Notes: generated by a model not told the origin, from the sequence alone. Positions 7,128 to 14,794 are shown, counted from the first letter of the stretch. The stretch is DNA of 64,000 nt from CADEED01 sp043747875 (GCA_043747875.1 JAYTOI010000037.1:1-64000), one strand, 5' to 3'. Translations and numbers: made by a program.

Positions 7128-7556
7128 ATGGATGTTCGCGAGATTCACACGTCAGAGATCGAAGAAGCCCGTCGCCTTTTGTTTGAGAACGGTTGGGGAC
7201 ATAGGGTGGCCGACCCGAAGCTGTTCAGCCTGCTCGTCTCAAAATCGCAGCGTGCAGTGGTCGCGGTTGAAGGTGGCAAGGTCATAGGCTTTGCTCGCGC
7301 CATTTGCGACGATCTCTCCAATGGGTACCTCTCGATGGTCGTAGTCGACCCCGCCCATCGTCGCCAGGGCGTGGGGCGGGCGCTAGTGCGTGCTGTCATG
7401 GGTGACAATCAGCTCATTACCTGGGTACTTCGCGCAGGACGTCCAGAGGAACTGCCATTCTTTGCGCGTTTGGGGTTTGTCCCGTCGAGCGTCGCAATGG
7501 AGCGCAATCGTGCCGCTAGCCCTGACACTCAACAAATCGCTGGAGCGAACGCGTGA
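7128..7556 (+). CDS. GNAT-family acetyltransferase, cassette 14
   Basis: 142 residues, ATG six bases after the cassette boundary. Acetyl-CoA motif A is clear: MVVVDPAHRRQGVGRALVRA, preceded by GKVIGFARAI and followed by the motif B region RAGRPEELPFFARLGFVPS. Single-domain GNAT of ordinary length, substrate unknown. The last residues (QQIAGANA) are read from the attC. Confidence 0.85.
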   Translation: MDVREIHTSEIEEARRLLFENGWGHRVADPKLFSLLVSKSQRAVVAVEGGKVIGFARAICDDLSNGYLSMVVVDPAHRRQGVGRALVRAVMGDNQLITWVLRAGRPEELPFFARLGFVPSSVAMERNRAASPDTQQIAGANA

Positions 7557-7614
7557 AAGACAAAGTACCAAGATCAGACGCCGGCGCGCGCGGCGCTCAG
7601 CTCAACCGTTATGC
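7527..7614 (+). repeat. attC site 14 (variant)
   Basis: R'' ACTCAAC at 7527-7533, R' GTTATGC at 7608-7614. Both cores deviate from consensus. Confidence 0.88.
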
Positions 7615-7639
7615 GGCCCTCTAGCGCTGCCGTCGTTCC

Positions 7640-8041
7640 ATGAGCGTCGTGGCGGCCGTCGTAGTTGCCGCATTCAGCCTCTCCCTCATCGCATTCACTG
7701 GCGTGGCCTTTGCAAAGCCGGCGACCGCCGAGCGATTTTTGAGCGCTTTCGCGAGTTCAGCGCGAACGCACTACCTAGAGCAGGCTTTGCGCTTGCTCGC
7801 CGGGGCGGCGCTCGTCGTACTTTCGCCAACTATGTGGCAACCGAAGATGTTCTGGCTCTTTGGGTGGGGCATTGTCGTTAGCTCGACACTGTTGCTGTGC
7901 ATTCCGTGGCAGTGGCACCATCGGTTGGGAGAGCGGGTACTACCGCTGCTCGTTCGACATCTCAAACTGTACGCTGTCGCGTCATTCACACTCGGCGCAC
8001 TGCTGCTTTACGGAGCTTTTGTCGGTGGTCGAGCCGCATGA
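7640..8041 (+). CDS. Small membrane protein, cassette 15
   Basis: 133 residues. The first 25 residues are hydrophobic and could be a signal anchor. Further hydrophobic segments lie near residues 45-60, 68-88 and 108-130. No family recognised. The TGA stop lies in the degenerate R'' of attC site 15. Confidence 0.64.
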   Translation: MSVVAAVVVAAFSLSLIAFTGVAFAKPATAERFLSAFASSARTHYLEQALRLLAGAALVVLSPTMWQPKMFWLFGWGIVVSSTLLLCIPWQWHHRLGERVLPLLVRHLKLYAVASFTLGALLLYGAFVGGRAA

Positions 8042-8123
8042 CAAATCGCTGGAGCGCACGCGTGGGGGATAAAGTGCCAAGCCCAAATCGCCGCAGCGGC
8101 GCCGCTCAGCTCGACTGTTAGGT
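8036..8123 (+). repeat. attC site 15 (variant R'')
   Basis: R'' is GCATGAC at 8036-8042, R' GTTAGGT at 8117-8123. Confidence 0.88.
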
Positions 8124-8140
8124 CTCGGCCCGTTTGCATC

Positions 8141-8641
8141 GTGCACATCCGCGCCGAGAATCCCGTCGATGCTGCTGCCATCTCGGAGCTGGTTGAACGG
8201 GCGTTCGCTTCCGGCCCCCACAGCAATGGCTGTGAGCAGTCCATCGTTCTGGAACTGCGCAGGGCCGGTGCGCTGACGGTTTCGTTGGTGGCCGTAGAGG
8301 CCGGCCAACTACTGGGACACATTGCCTTCTCGCCGGTGTCAGTGACGGATCGCTCACAGCGTTGGTACGGTCTCGGCCCTGTTGCAGTCGAGCCGTCAGT
8401 GCAGCGAACTGGAATTGGCTCGGCCCTCGTCAAAGCGGGACTCGGCCAGCTTCAGGATCTCGGCGCCGCAGGCTGCGTAGTGTTGGGAGAACCTGAATAC
8501 TACGGACGATTCGGGTTCGTTCAAATTGCCAGCCTGAGGTACCCGGGACCGCCGCCGGAGTGCTTCATGGCGCAGCCCTTTGGTGAACTGGTTCCAATTG
8601 GCGAGGTTTCGTACCATGCCGCATTCGCCGCCGAGGCCTAA
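8141..8641 (+). CDS. GNAT-family acetyltransferase (YhbS-like), cassette 16
   Basis: 166 residues from GTG. GNAT landmarks: MHIRAENPVDAAAISELV start, LLGHIAFSPVSV strand, motif A GLGPVAVEPSVQRTGIGSAL, then GCVVLGEPEYYGRFGF. The YYGRFGF motif is typical of the YhbS-type subgroup. Substrate unknown. Stop TAA supplied by R''. Cassette ends match in reverse complement (GTTAGGTCTCGGC against GCCGAGGCCTAAC with one mismatch). Confidence 0.87.
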   Translation: MHIRAENPVDAAAISELVERAFASGPHSNGCEQSIVLELRRAGALTVSLVAVEAGQLLGHIAFSPVSVTDRSQRWYGLGPVAVEPSVQRTGIGSALVKAGLGQLQDLGAAGCVVLGEPEYYGRFGFVQIASLRYPGPPPECFMAQPFGELVPIGEVSYHAAFAAEA

Positions 8642-8723
8642 CAGCTCGCTGGAGCGCGCGCGGGAGGGGTAAAGTGTCAAGCGCATTCAGCAGCGCGCGC
8701 GCTGCTCAGCTCAACTGTTAAAC
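8636..8723 (+). repeat. attC site 16
   Basis: R'' GCCTAAC at 8636-8642, R' GTTAAAC at 8717-8723. The block after L'' is divergent (GCGCGCGGGAGGGGTAAAGTG). Confidence 0.9.
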
Positions 8724-8726
8724 GCT

Positions 8727-9266
8727 ATGGGAACGCCTCCTTATCGCGCTATCGTAATTGCTCTCACGGCGGGCTTTCTCTGCGTCCGCTGTGGAGCGGG
8801 GTATCCGCCGCCGGATGGATACATTGCGGCCTGCTATGGCGGCGACTTTCGCGCGAACCTCATGAAAGGCGAACCGCTCAAATTTCAGATGCGTGTTGCG
8901 GGAGACGAATCGAAGTGGCCTGAGCTCCGAACACGCCTTATCAAAGTAGCAGCCTCACATGATCTCGAGATTTTCGACACAAGCATGGCGCCGGCGGGCC
9001 TCCGATTGTTCGAGGTGAGCCTTTGCAGCAAAAAAGGACTCTGGGTGTACGCCGATAAGAGGATCTGGGAAAAAGGCCCGGCCGATCACGAGCCAAGCAT
9101 CGTCCCAATCATGCTTTACCAGTACAACGACACGTATGAATGGAGGCCTATCGCCTCGGCACTAACGGCGGCGTTTGAAGACTGGCCGGGGAAAGTCGAG
9201 GGCAAATATCTCGAACCGGCGGTGACTGCGCCTGACAAAGCGCTGGAACGCACGCGTGCAAGATAA
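8727..9266 (+). CDS. Putative exported protein with attC-encoded tail, cassette 17
   Basis: 179 residues. An N-terminal hydrophobic stretch (IVIALTAGFLCVRCGAG) suggests export, possibly as a lipoprotein at the second cysteine, although the lipobox is poor. The remainder is soluble. The tail APDKALERTRAR is mostly attC-derived. Family not recognised. Confidence 0.6.
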   Translation: MGTPPYRAIVIALTAGFLCVRCGAGYPPPDGYIAACYGGDFRANLMKGEPLKFQMRVAGDESKWPELRTRLIKVAASHDLEIFDTSMAPAGLRLFEVSLCSKKGLWVYADKRIWEKGPADHEPSIVPIMLYQYNDTYEWRPIASALTAAFEDWPGKVEGKYLEPAVTAPDKALERTRAR

Positions 9267-9317
9267 AGTGCCAAGTTCATGCAGCCTGGCGCGCGCCGCT
9301 CAGCTCATCCGCTAGAA
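9230..9317 (+). repeat. attC site 17 (variant)
   Basis: R'' GCCTGAC at 9230-9236, R' GCTAGAA at 9311-9317. Both cores altered. Confidence 0.85.
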
Positions 9318-9318
9318 C

Positions 9319-9609
9319 GTGCTCGTGAGTCGCGTTCTACCCAAAGATCGAAACGACCGCGAAGTAAGCGTCGGCTCACGTGTGCGCGTTCTTTCGCTTT
9401 CGAAATCTTTCATGGACTCCTTACCAGCGGATGAACGAGACGACGTTACATCGATGGTTGGTCAAGTTTTCGTAGTACACGAAGTGGATGAGCACGGATT
9501 GCCCTGGGTCGAGAAAGGCTGGCACTCTGAGTCAGAAGAGAGGTACAGAAGTCATTCCCTGGCTTTAAGCCCGGCCGAACTGGAGGTCGTGGATGATGTC
9601 GCGGTCTAA
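9319..9609 (+). CDS. Hypothetical soluble protein, cassette 18
   Basis: 96 residues from GTG at 9319 (GTG at 9325 is an alternative). The region VSVGSRVRVLSLSKSFMDSL and VGQVFVVHEVDEHGLPWVEK suggests a small beta-barrel of the KOW/SH3 kind. No catalytic motif. Stop TAA comes from R''. Confidence 0.6.
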   Translation: MLVSRVLPKDRNDREVSVGSRVRVLSLSKSFMDSLPADERDDVTSMVGQVFVVHEVDEHGLPWVEKGWHSESEERYRSHSLALSPAELEVVDDVAV

Positions 9610-9691
9610 CTAATCTCTGGCGCGGACGCGCGAAAGATAATGTGCCAAGCCCAAACATCTGCGCGCGCGACGCTCAGCTCAACCATTGGAC
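9604..9691 (+). repeat. attC site 18 (degenerate R')
   Basis: R'' GTCTAAC at 9604-9610. R' reads ATTGGAC at 9685-9691, without the GTT triplet. Confidence 0.85.
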
Positions 9692-9695
9692 GGCA

Positions 9696-10190
9696 ATGCA
9701 ACACCGCACGACTCTAAGGTACACGGAACGGCTCGTCGGTCGGGCGGTGCACCTGTATTGGCGCAAGACGGTCGGATTCGGTCTTCCTGTGGCTGGCGCA
9801 CTCATGATCGCCTTCCTCACCTGGCGGCTCATTGACGGCGATCGTTCGTGGGTCGTCGGGCTGATAGCCGCGGTGGTCCTGCTCGGGGTGCTCATGCCGG
9901 TGGCCGTGTACGTCGTCCACTATCGCAACTCCATGGGAAAATTCAGGGAAATGGCTCAGCCTGTCGCGGAACTGGTGGCAGACCAGGACGCGATCACCAT
10001 CACGTCGGATCGAGGCACCAGCTCGCTCAAATGGGAGCTTGTGAAGGAAGTGTGGCGCTTTGAAACACTGTGGCTGCTTCTCTTCTCTAAATCTCAATTC
10101 GTGACCTTGCCGCTCGAAGATCTTCCAGGCTCGATGCAGGCATTCATACTCGAGCGTATCAAGGCGTCTGGCGGCAAGATTGCCGTCTGA
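9696..10190 (+). CDS. YcxB-like membrane protein, cassette 19
   Basis: 164 residues from ATG five bases past the boundary. Two hydrophobic segments (about residues 22-40 and 48-70), then a soluble C-terminal domain. Its landmarks, DAITITSDRGTSSLKWELV, KEVWRFETLWLLLFSKSQFV and TLPLEDLPGSMQAFILERI, match the YcxB-like family of unknown function. Cassette ends match (ATTGCCGTC). TGA stop lies in R''. Confidence 0.68.
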   Translation: MQHRTTLRYTERLVGRAVHLYWRKTVGFGLPVAGALMIAFLTWRLIDGDRSWVVGLIAAVVLLGVLMPVAVYVVHYRNSMGKFREMAQPVAELVADQDAITITSDRGTSSLKWELVKEVWRFETLWLLLFSKSQFVTLPLEDLPGSMQAFILERIKASGGKIAV

Positions 10191-10269
10191 TAAATATCTG
10201 GAGCGGACGCGTGGGGGATAAAGTGCCAAGCTCATACCGAAGCGCGCGGCGCTCAGGTCACCGTTGGTG
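10185..10269 (+). repeat. attC site 19 (degenerate)
   Basis: R'' GTCTGAT at 10185-10191 and R' GTTGGTG at 10263-10269. About 85 bp, slightly shorter than the rest. Confidence 0.82.
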
Positions 10270-10281
10270 GCAACTAGACTG

Positions 10282-10785
10282 ATGTCGGCCGTGCGCAAAT
10301 TCTTTCCCACCCGGCGTCCCGGTCCGCGCTGGGGCGTCGCCATTGCGTGCGGGCTTGGCCTGGTCGGCGCTGGCGCCCTTTTCAGTGGCAGCTTGGAGCT
10401 CCCTTTGGTTCGAAACGCGCTCGTCCTCATCTGCATTCCGTTGGTAACCGCGGGGCTTTTCGCTCTTTTCGGCAAGGCCGTTCCGGTCGAGGCTACTCCC
10501 GAGGGCGTTATCGCGAGTCGGGGTGGCGGACTGCGTACACGTCTGGTTCACTGGCGAGAAATCAAACGGGTGGTCGCCACGACGCGAAATGGCACACCTA
10601 TATTGATACTTGTTCACGACAGTCCCTTTCCAGAGGATTTGAGCATGCTCATGCATCTGGACGACGTTTCGGAGTTTCGCGCGTTCGTTACACGTCATGC
10701 TGGCGAGCAACATCCACTCTCGCTTTGGTTAGCCGACGCGGAGCAGGCGTCTAACAAAACTCTGGAGCGCGCGCGTGCAACATAA
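10282..10785 (+). CDS. Membrane protein with attC-encoded tail, cassette 20
   Basis: 167 residues from ATG at 10282. Two hydrophobic segments (about 18-38 and 45-66) precede a soluble part with a PH-like pattern (PEGVIASRGGGLRTRLVHWR, EIKRVVATTRNGTPILILV), similar in plan to the cassette 19 protein. Tail ASNKTLERARAT is read from the attC. Function unknown. Confidence 0.62.
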   Translation: MSAVRKFFPTRRPGPRWGVAIACGLGLVGAGALFSGSLELPLVRNALVLICIPLVTAGLFALFGKAVPVEATPEGVIASRGGGLRTRLVHWREIKRVVATTRNGTPILILVHDSPFPEDLSMLMHLDDVSEFRAFVTRHAGEQHPLSLWLADAEQASNKTLERARAT

Positions 10786-10836
10786 AGTGCCAAACCCATA
10801 CTGCAGCGCGCGCGGCGCTCAGCTCGGCCGTTGAGC
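10749..10836 (+). repeat. attC site 20
   Basis: R'' GTCTAAC at 10749-10755, R' GTTGAGC at 10830-10836. Confidence 0.88.
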
Positions 10837-10865
10837 GTCGCTTGGGCGCGGCTCGCCTCATCGCG

Positions 10866-11303
10866 GTGCGGAAGATCCGGAATCCGGAAGTCGCAGCTAT
10901 GGCAAGTGAAGCAGCGACCTTTGTCGAAGCTCACTCATGGTGCCGAGCCGTGATCGAGACGAAGCTGGCTTGAGCGGTCGCGGGCATAGTGGGCGTCTTT
11001 CACGCGCGCATTGATTCAAGCGATCCAGGGATCGACCCGGTACTTTGGGTTGTGGTGGGCGATCTCCCATCTGCATGCCTGATGCTCGACGGCAACTCTT
11101 CATGGCGTGAAGTTTTGGCCGCGTACGTTCGAGAGATGAATTTGTGGGTGGGCGCAGTGCGCATGGGCGGCAGCCTTGCCGAAGTCATCCCGGTCGCCGC
11201 CGCTCCAACAAGGGAGAATGCCGAGGCGTTGGCGTCGCGCCTCGCGTACATTCAAACCGAAATGCTCGCGGCGGATGCCGAAGCGATTGACAGTGACACC
11301 TAA
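10866..11303 (+). pseudogene. Cassette 21 gene interrupted by an in-frame TGA
   Basis: A single frame runs from about 10866 (GTG; ATG at 10899) to TAA at 11301-11303, broken only by TGA at 10971-10973. Upstream it reads FVEAHSWCRAVIETKLA. Downstream it continues AVAGIVGVFHARIDSSDPGI, then VLWVVVGDLPSACLMLD and ENAEALASRL. Both parts look like one small-protein family in which a tryptophan between them (KLA-W-AVAG) would be natural, so TGG to TGA is the simplest change. GTG at 10989 could restart translation of the C-terminal 104 residues. Confidence 0.65.
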
Positions 11304-11337
11304 AAAATCGCGGCGGCGCTCAGCTCAACCGTCAGGC
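11298..11337 (+). repeat. attC site 21, internally deleted
   Basis: R'' end ACCTAAA and right part GCGGCGCTCAGCTCAACC with R' GTCAGGC (11331-11337) remain. About 48 bp of the central stem are missing, so the hairpin needed for bottom-strand recombination is mostly gone. Confidence 0.8.
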
Positions 11338-11340
11338 GGC

Positions 11341-11667
11341 ATGATGGGTACGCGCAAGTATCCGGAGCCGAATGACTCGCCACTGCGCCGCGATGTCTCG
11401 CGGGCGATTACCCTTAGAGGTAAACGAGCCGCGAGCCTGCGCCTGAGCCTCTCGAAGGCGGAGTGGTTTCAACCATCTGAGACGAACGACAAGCTTTGGG
11501 TGAAGTGGTTCTGTTGGCGCCTTTTGTCGAAGAACGGCCACAATGTCACGAGTCCAAAATACGGGATATTGCATGGCGGCCTTTCGAAGCGCGTACTGGA
11601 GCGCTCCCTGTGCGGATGGTTTCCGAACCACCGGTGCGTCATTGACGATGAAATTTCACTTTCTTAG
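11341..11667 (+). CDS. Hypothetical basic protein, cassette 22
   Basis: 108 residues from ATG at 11341. Basic and tryptophan-rich (SLSKAEWFQPSETNDKLWVK, WFCWRLLSKNGH). No signal peptide or membrane segment. Not recognised. The cassette ends are related (GTCAGGCGGCA against TTGCCGCTTGAC), which supports a real unit. Confidence 0.5.
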   Translation: MMGTRKYPEPNDSPLRRDVSRAITLRGKRAASLRLSLSKAEWFQPSETNDKLWVKWFCWRLLSKNGHNVTSPKYGILHGGLSKRVLERSLCGWFPNHRCVIDDEISLS

Positions 11668-11673
11668 CTTGCC

Positions 11674-11761
11674 GCTTGACGAATCGCTGTAGCGCACACG
11701 TGGGAGATAAAGCGCCAGGTTCAAACCGCCGCCGCCGCGGCGCACAGCCCAACCGTCAGGA
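11674..11761 (+). repeat. attC site 22 (last recognisable array site)
   Basis: R'' GCTTGAC at 11674-11680, R' GTCAGGA at 11755-11761. Central block is diverged (TGTAGCGCACACGTGGGAGATAAAGCGCCAGG). Confidence 0.82.
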
Positions 11762-11770
11762 GGTTCGCAC

Positions 11771-11896
11771 ATGCCAGCGCAATTGCTGTTGTTCGGGAAA
11801 ATGCCGAACTTGATCCACTCGCGGGGGCCGATCGCGAAGAAGTGTTTCAACACGACAGTGGCCGCTTCCGCGGAAGCCGCGCAGAGTCAGGCGTGA
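11771..11896 (+). CDS. Possible 41-residue ORF in the terminal cassette remnant
   Basis: ATG nine bases after attC 22, reading MPAQLLLFGKMPNLIHSRGP and ending TGA at 11894-11896. No family recognised and no clear ribosome site. The sequence at its end (GGCGTGAAAGACAAAGC) resembles the left-centre of attC site 14, so this may be a shortened cassette with a decayed attC. Confidence 0.3.
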   Translation: MPAQLLLFGKMPNLIHSRGPIAKKCFNTTVAASAEAAQSQA

Positions 11897-11930
11897 AAGA
11901 CAAAGCGCGCAGTCATCGCCATCGAAAAGC

Positions 11931-12323
11931 ATGACGTCTCAAATCCCTTCCGGTACCGAGCTGGCCCGGCCGTTTCTCCCCACCAAGGACTTCGAGCTGT
12001 CGCGATCCTTCTATGAGGCGCTGGGCTTCGAGAAGGTGATGGATGGAGAAGTGGCAATCTTTCGCGTGGGCCCCGGCGGCTTCATTCTTCAGCGCTACTG
12101 TCAGCAGCAGTGGGCGGAGAACACCATGATGCAGCTCATGGTCGACGACCTCGACGCATGGTGGAAGCGCATATCCGCGCTGGATCTGCCGGCACGATTT
12201 GGTGTCGCGGCGCCCAAGCCGCCCGCGCTGCAGCCGTGGGGATTGCGCATCGCCTATCTAGTGGACCCGGCCGGAGTGCTCTGGCACGTGGCGCAGCGCC
12301 GACCAGGCGCGCCCCAGGACTGA
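11931..12323 (+). CDS. VOC-superfamily protein (glyoxalase/bleomycin-resistance fold)
   Basis: 130 residues. The vicinal-oxygen-chelate pattern is clear: ARPFLPTKDFELSRSFYEAL, GFEKVMDGEVAIFRVGPGGF, then MMQLMVDDLDAWWKRI and the closing strand WGLRIAYLVDPAGVLWHVAQ. The D-P-x-G-x-L-W-H-x-x-Q end is typical. Metal ligands and substrate cannot be fixed from this alone. First ordinary chromosomal gene after the array. Confidence 0.85.
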   Translation: MTSQIPSGTELARPFLPTKDFELSRSFYEALGFEKVMDGEVAIFRVGPGGFILQRYCQQQWAENTMMQLMVDDLDAWWKRISALDLPARFGVAAPKPPALQPWGLRIAYLVDPAGVLWHVAQRRPGAPQD

Positions 12324-12363
12324 TGTTGGCGCACATGGCAAATCAGGACCGCGAGGGGCCATC

Positions 12364-12783
12364 ATGACGGCAAAAACTCCACCGAGCGGCGCGGCCGCTT
12401 CGAAGAACATCACGAAGAAGATCGACGAGCTCGGGGACTGGCGCGGCGAGGTGCTCGCGCGAGTTCGCAAGCTCATCCACGATGCGGACCCGAAGGTCCA
12501 GGAAGAATGGAAATGGATGAGCACGCCGGTCTGGTCGCATGACGGCATCGTCTGCACGGGAGAGTCGTACAAGCAGGTCGTGAAGCTGACGTTTGCGCGT
12601 GGCGCTGCTCTCGAGGACCCGCAGAAGCTGTTCAACTCCAGTCTCGAAGGCAACACGCGCCGCGCCATCGACATCCGCGAAGGCGAGGCGCTCAACGCGG
12701 TTGCGTTCAAGAAGCTGATCCGCTTCGCCGTGGACGCCAATTCGATGGCTCTGGCCAGGCGCGCGGTCAGCAAGAAGAAGTAG
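12364..12783 (+). CDS. DUF1801 domain protein
   Basis: 139 residues. The central motif EEWKWMSTPVWSHDGIVCTG followed by VVKLTFARGAAL and FNSSLEGNTRRAIDIREGE is the DUF1801 (YdhG-like) pattern of small soluble proteins of unknown function. It follows the VOC gene by 40 bp on the same strand. The KKK C terminus is basic. Confidence 0.8.
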   Translation: MTAKTPPSGAAASKNITKKIDELGDWRGEVLARVRKLIHDADPKVQEEWKWMSTPVWSHDGIVCTGESYKQVVKLTFARGAALEDPQKLFNSSLEGNTRRAIDIREGEALNAVAFKKLIRFAVDANSMALARRAVSKKK

Positions 12784-12826
12784 GGGGAACGCCCCGAGGG
12801 CGAGGAGCTTCGCCACCCGCGCCCGG

Positions 12827-14650
12827 TCAGTCGCGCCGTTTTCCGCCCTTGGCGTATGACTTTTGCTTGCCGAAAGGCTTGGGCTTTCCAAACGCCCTTG
12901 GCTTGCCACTCGCCGGGTCTGCCCCCGGCTCAGAGCCCGGCCCCGGCCCGCGCCCCGGCGGGCCATCGCTCGCTTCCAGGTTCAACGCCTGCCCACGCAC
13001 GCGCACCTTCGACAACCGGTCGATCACCGCTCTTGGCAGGTTGGCGGGCAGACGCACGAGCGAATAGTTAGGACGCACGTCGACGCCGTTGATCTGCGGG
13101 CCGGCGAGGCGCGCCTCATTGGCGATCGCGCCGACGATGTTGCCGGGCAGGACGCCATGGTTGCGCCCGACCGCGAGCTTCCAGGTGGTCTGCTTGCCGT
13201 CGTCTTCGAAGGCGTAGCCGCCATCGGACACCGGCGGCAGATCCGCGGCGGGCTCGTGTTCGCGACGCGGCTTTCGCGGAGCGTCGTCGTCGCGATCAAA
13301 TTTTGGGGACGAGTAGGTCTGCGTGGACGCGGCCGACGCCACCGGCGCGCCTCCCTCCACCAGCGACGCCACCGCCGCGGCGATGGTCAGCAGGTCGGCG
13401 CCGGTCTCGAGTGCCACTTCCTGCACCGCCCTGCGATAGAAATCTGCGGGCGCGGCCGCGAGCGCCTCGCCGATGCGCGCCTTGAACTTGGCGAGCCGCC
13501 GGCTGTTCACGTCGTCGACGGTGGGCAAGCTCAGCGGCTCGATGGTCTGGCGAGTCGCGCGCTCGATGAGACGCAGCAAGTTGCGCTCGCGCGGCGCGAC
13601 GAACAGGATGGCCTCGCCGCTGCGCCCGGCACGGCCGGTGCGGCCGATGCGATGCACATAGGACTCGGTGTCGTACGGCACGTCGAAGTTCACGACGTGC
13701 GTGATGCGCTTGACGTCGAGTCCGCGCGCCGCGACGTCGGTGGCGACCAGGATGTCTATCTTCCCGTCCTTCAACCGCGCCACCGTCTTCTCGCGCTGGG
13801 ATTGCTGGATGTCGCCGTTCAGCGCCTCGGCGGCGAAGCCGCGCGCCTGCAGGCGTTCGGCCAGATCCACGGTGGATTGCTTGGTGCGCACGAACACCAG
13901 CATGGCGTCGAAGTCGGACACCTCGACGATACGCGTCAGCGCGTCCAGCTTGTGCAGCCCGCTGACCATCCAGTACGTCTGATGGATGTTTGCCGCGGTA
14001 CCGGACTTGCCCTTGATGACGACTTCGCGCGGGTTCTTGAGATGGGTCTGCGCGATGCGGCGGATGTTAGGCGCCATGGTGGCGGAGAACAGCGCGACCT
14101 GCTTCTCCTTCGGCGTCTGCGAGAGGATCGCCTCCATCGCATCGGCGAAGCCCATGTCCAGCATCTCGTCCGCTTCGTCGAGCACCACGCATCGGATGTC
14201 ATCGAGCCTCAGCGTGCGACGATCCAGGTGGTCCATGAGGCGACCGGGCGTGCCGACGATCACCTGCGGTCCGCGCTTGAGCGCGTTCAGCTGCGGCACG
14301 TAGCTCTGGCCGCCGTAGATAGGCAGCACGTGGAAGGCGGGCGTGCCGGCCGCATATTTCTGGAAGGCTTCCGCGACCTGGATCGCGAGCTCGCGCGTCG
14401 GCACCAGCACCAGCGCCTGCGGCGAGCGTTTCTTCATGTCGAGGCGCGAGAGGATCGGCAGCGCGAACGCGGCCGTCTTGCCGGTTCCGGTCTGCGCCTG
14501 GCCGAGGATGTCGACTCCCTCGAGCATGGCCGGAATGGTGGCCGCCTGGATGGGAGAGGCGGACTCATAGCCGATGCTCTTCACGGCGCGGACTACCGCC
14601 TCCGAGAGGCCTAAATCGCTGAAAAGTACGGCTTCATTGTCAGAGGTCAT
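12827..14650 (-). CDS. deaD: DEAD-box RNA helicase DeaD/CsdA type
   Basis: 607 residues from ATG at 14650 (an upstream in-frame ATG adds 20 unlikely residues). Remodels RNA in ribosome assembly, mRNA decay and cold response. Motif I AQTGTGKT at 52-59, DEAD at 158-161, SAT at 189-191 and the C-terminal HRIGRTGRAGR. After the two RecA lobes come a DeaD-type linker and a DbpA-like RNA-binding domain (WKLAVGRNHGVLPGNIVGAI, GPQINGVDV), then a basic glycine-rich tail. Length is close to E. coli DeaD. It is convergent with the DUF1801 gene. Confidence 0.93.
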   Translation of the reverse strand: MTSDNEAVLFSDLGLSEAVVRAVKSIGYESASPIQAATIPAMLEGVDILGQAQTGTGKTAAFALPILSRLDMKKRSPQALVLVPTRELAIQVAEAFQKYAAGTPAFHVLPIYGGQSYVPQLNALKRGPQVIVGTPGRLMDHLDRRTLRLDDIRCVVLDEADEMLDMGFADAMEAILSQTPKEKQVALFSATMAPNIRRIAQTHLKNPREVVIKGKSGTAANIHQTYWMVSGLHKLDALTRIVEVSDFDAMLVFVRTKQSTVDLAERLQARGFAAEALNGDIQQSQREKTVARLKDGKIDILVATDVAARGLDVKRITHVVNFDVPYDTESYVHRIGRTGRAGRSGEAILFVAPRERNLLRLIERATRQTIEPLSLPTVDDVNSRRLAKFKARIGEALAAAPADFYRRAVQEVALETGADLLTIAAAVASLVEGGAPVASAASTQTYSSPKFDRDDDAPRKPRREHEPAADLPPVSDGGYAFEDDGKQTTWKLAVGRNHGVLPGNIVGAIANEARLAGPQINGVDVRPNYSLVRLPANLPRAVIDRLSKVRVRGQALNLEASDGPPGRGPGPGSEPGADPASGKPRAFGKPKPFGKQKSYAKGGKRRD

Positions 14651-14794
14651 CGGGCGAAACTCGGAGGGCGGGCGGGGCCGAGAGTGTAGGGGCTGCGGCG
14701 CGGAATGCACGGCTTTCTGCGGGGTTTATGTCCGCCGGCGCGACACGGTGCAGGCATTTCGCGACAGGAGCCGACGTCGTAGTCTTGGAGCTAC

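Larger units (their letters stand above)
1..11896 (+). mobile_element. Integron gene-cassette array (attC cluster, no integrase in window)
   Basis: Twenty-two attC-like sites, nearly all 85-90 bp, alternate with one small gene (or one toxin-antitoxin pair) each. Every site starts with an R'' core of the GCCTAAC type and ends with an R' core of the GTTAGGC type. Inside, GCTGGAGCG (L'') can pair with CGCTCAGC (L'), leaving one extrahelical G, the usual attC plan. Cassette genes run on the + strand except one toxin-antitoxin pair. The strong likeness among sites resembles a sedentary chromosomal integron. No tyrosine recombinase or attI is visible; the left end is outside the window, so whether intI exists cannot be decided. 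Confidence 0.93.

Noticed and set aside
10971..10973. Selenocysteine reading of the TGA in cassette 21
   Set aside because: No redox motif around it, no visible SECIS-like hairpin, and Trp fits the position better.
12863..14614. 583-residue open frame opposite deaD
   Set aside because: Shadow of the high-GC deaD gene; repeated low-complexity composition and no domain.
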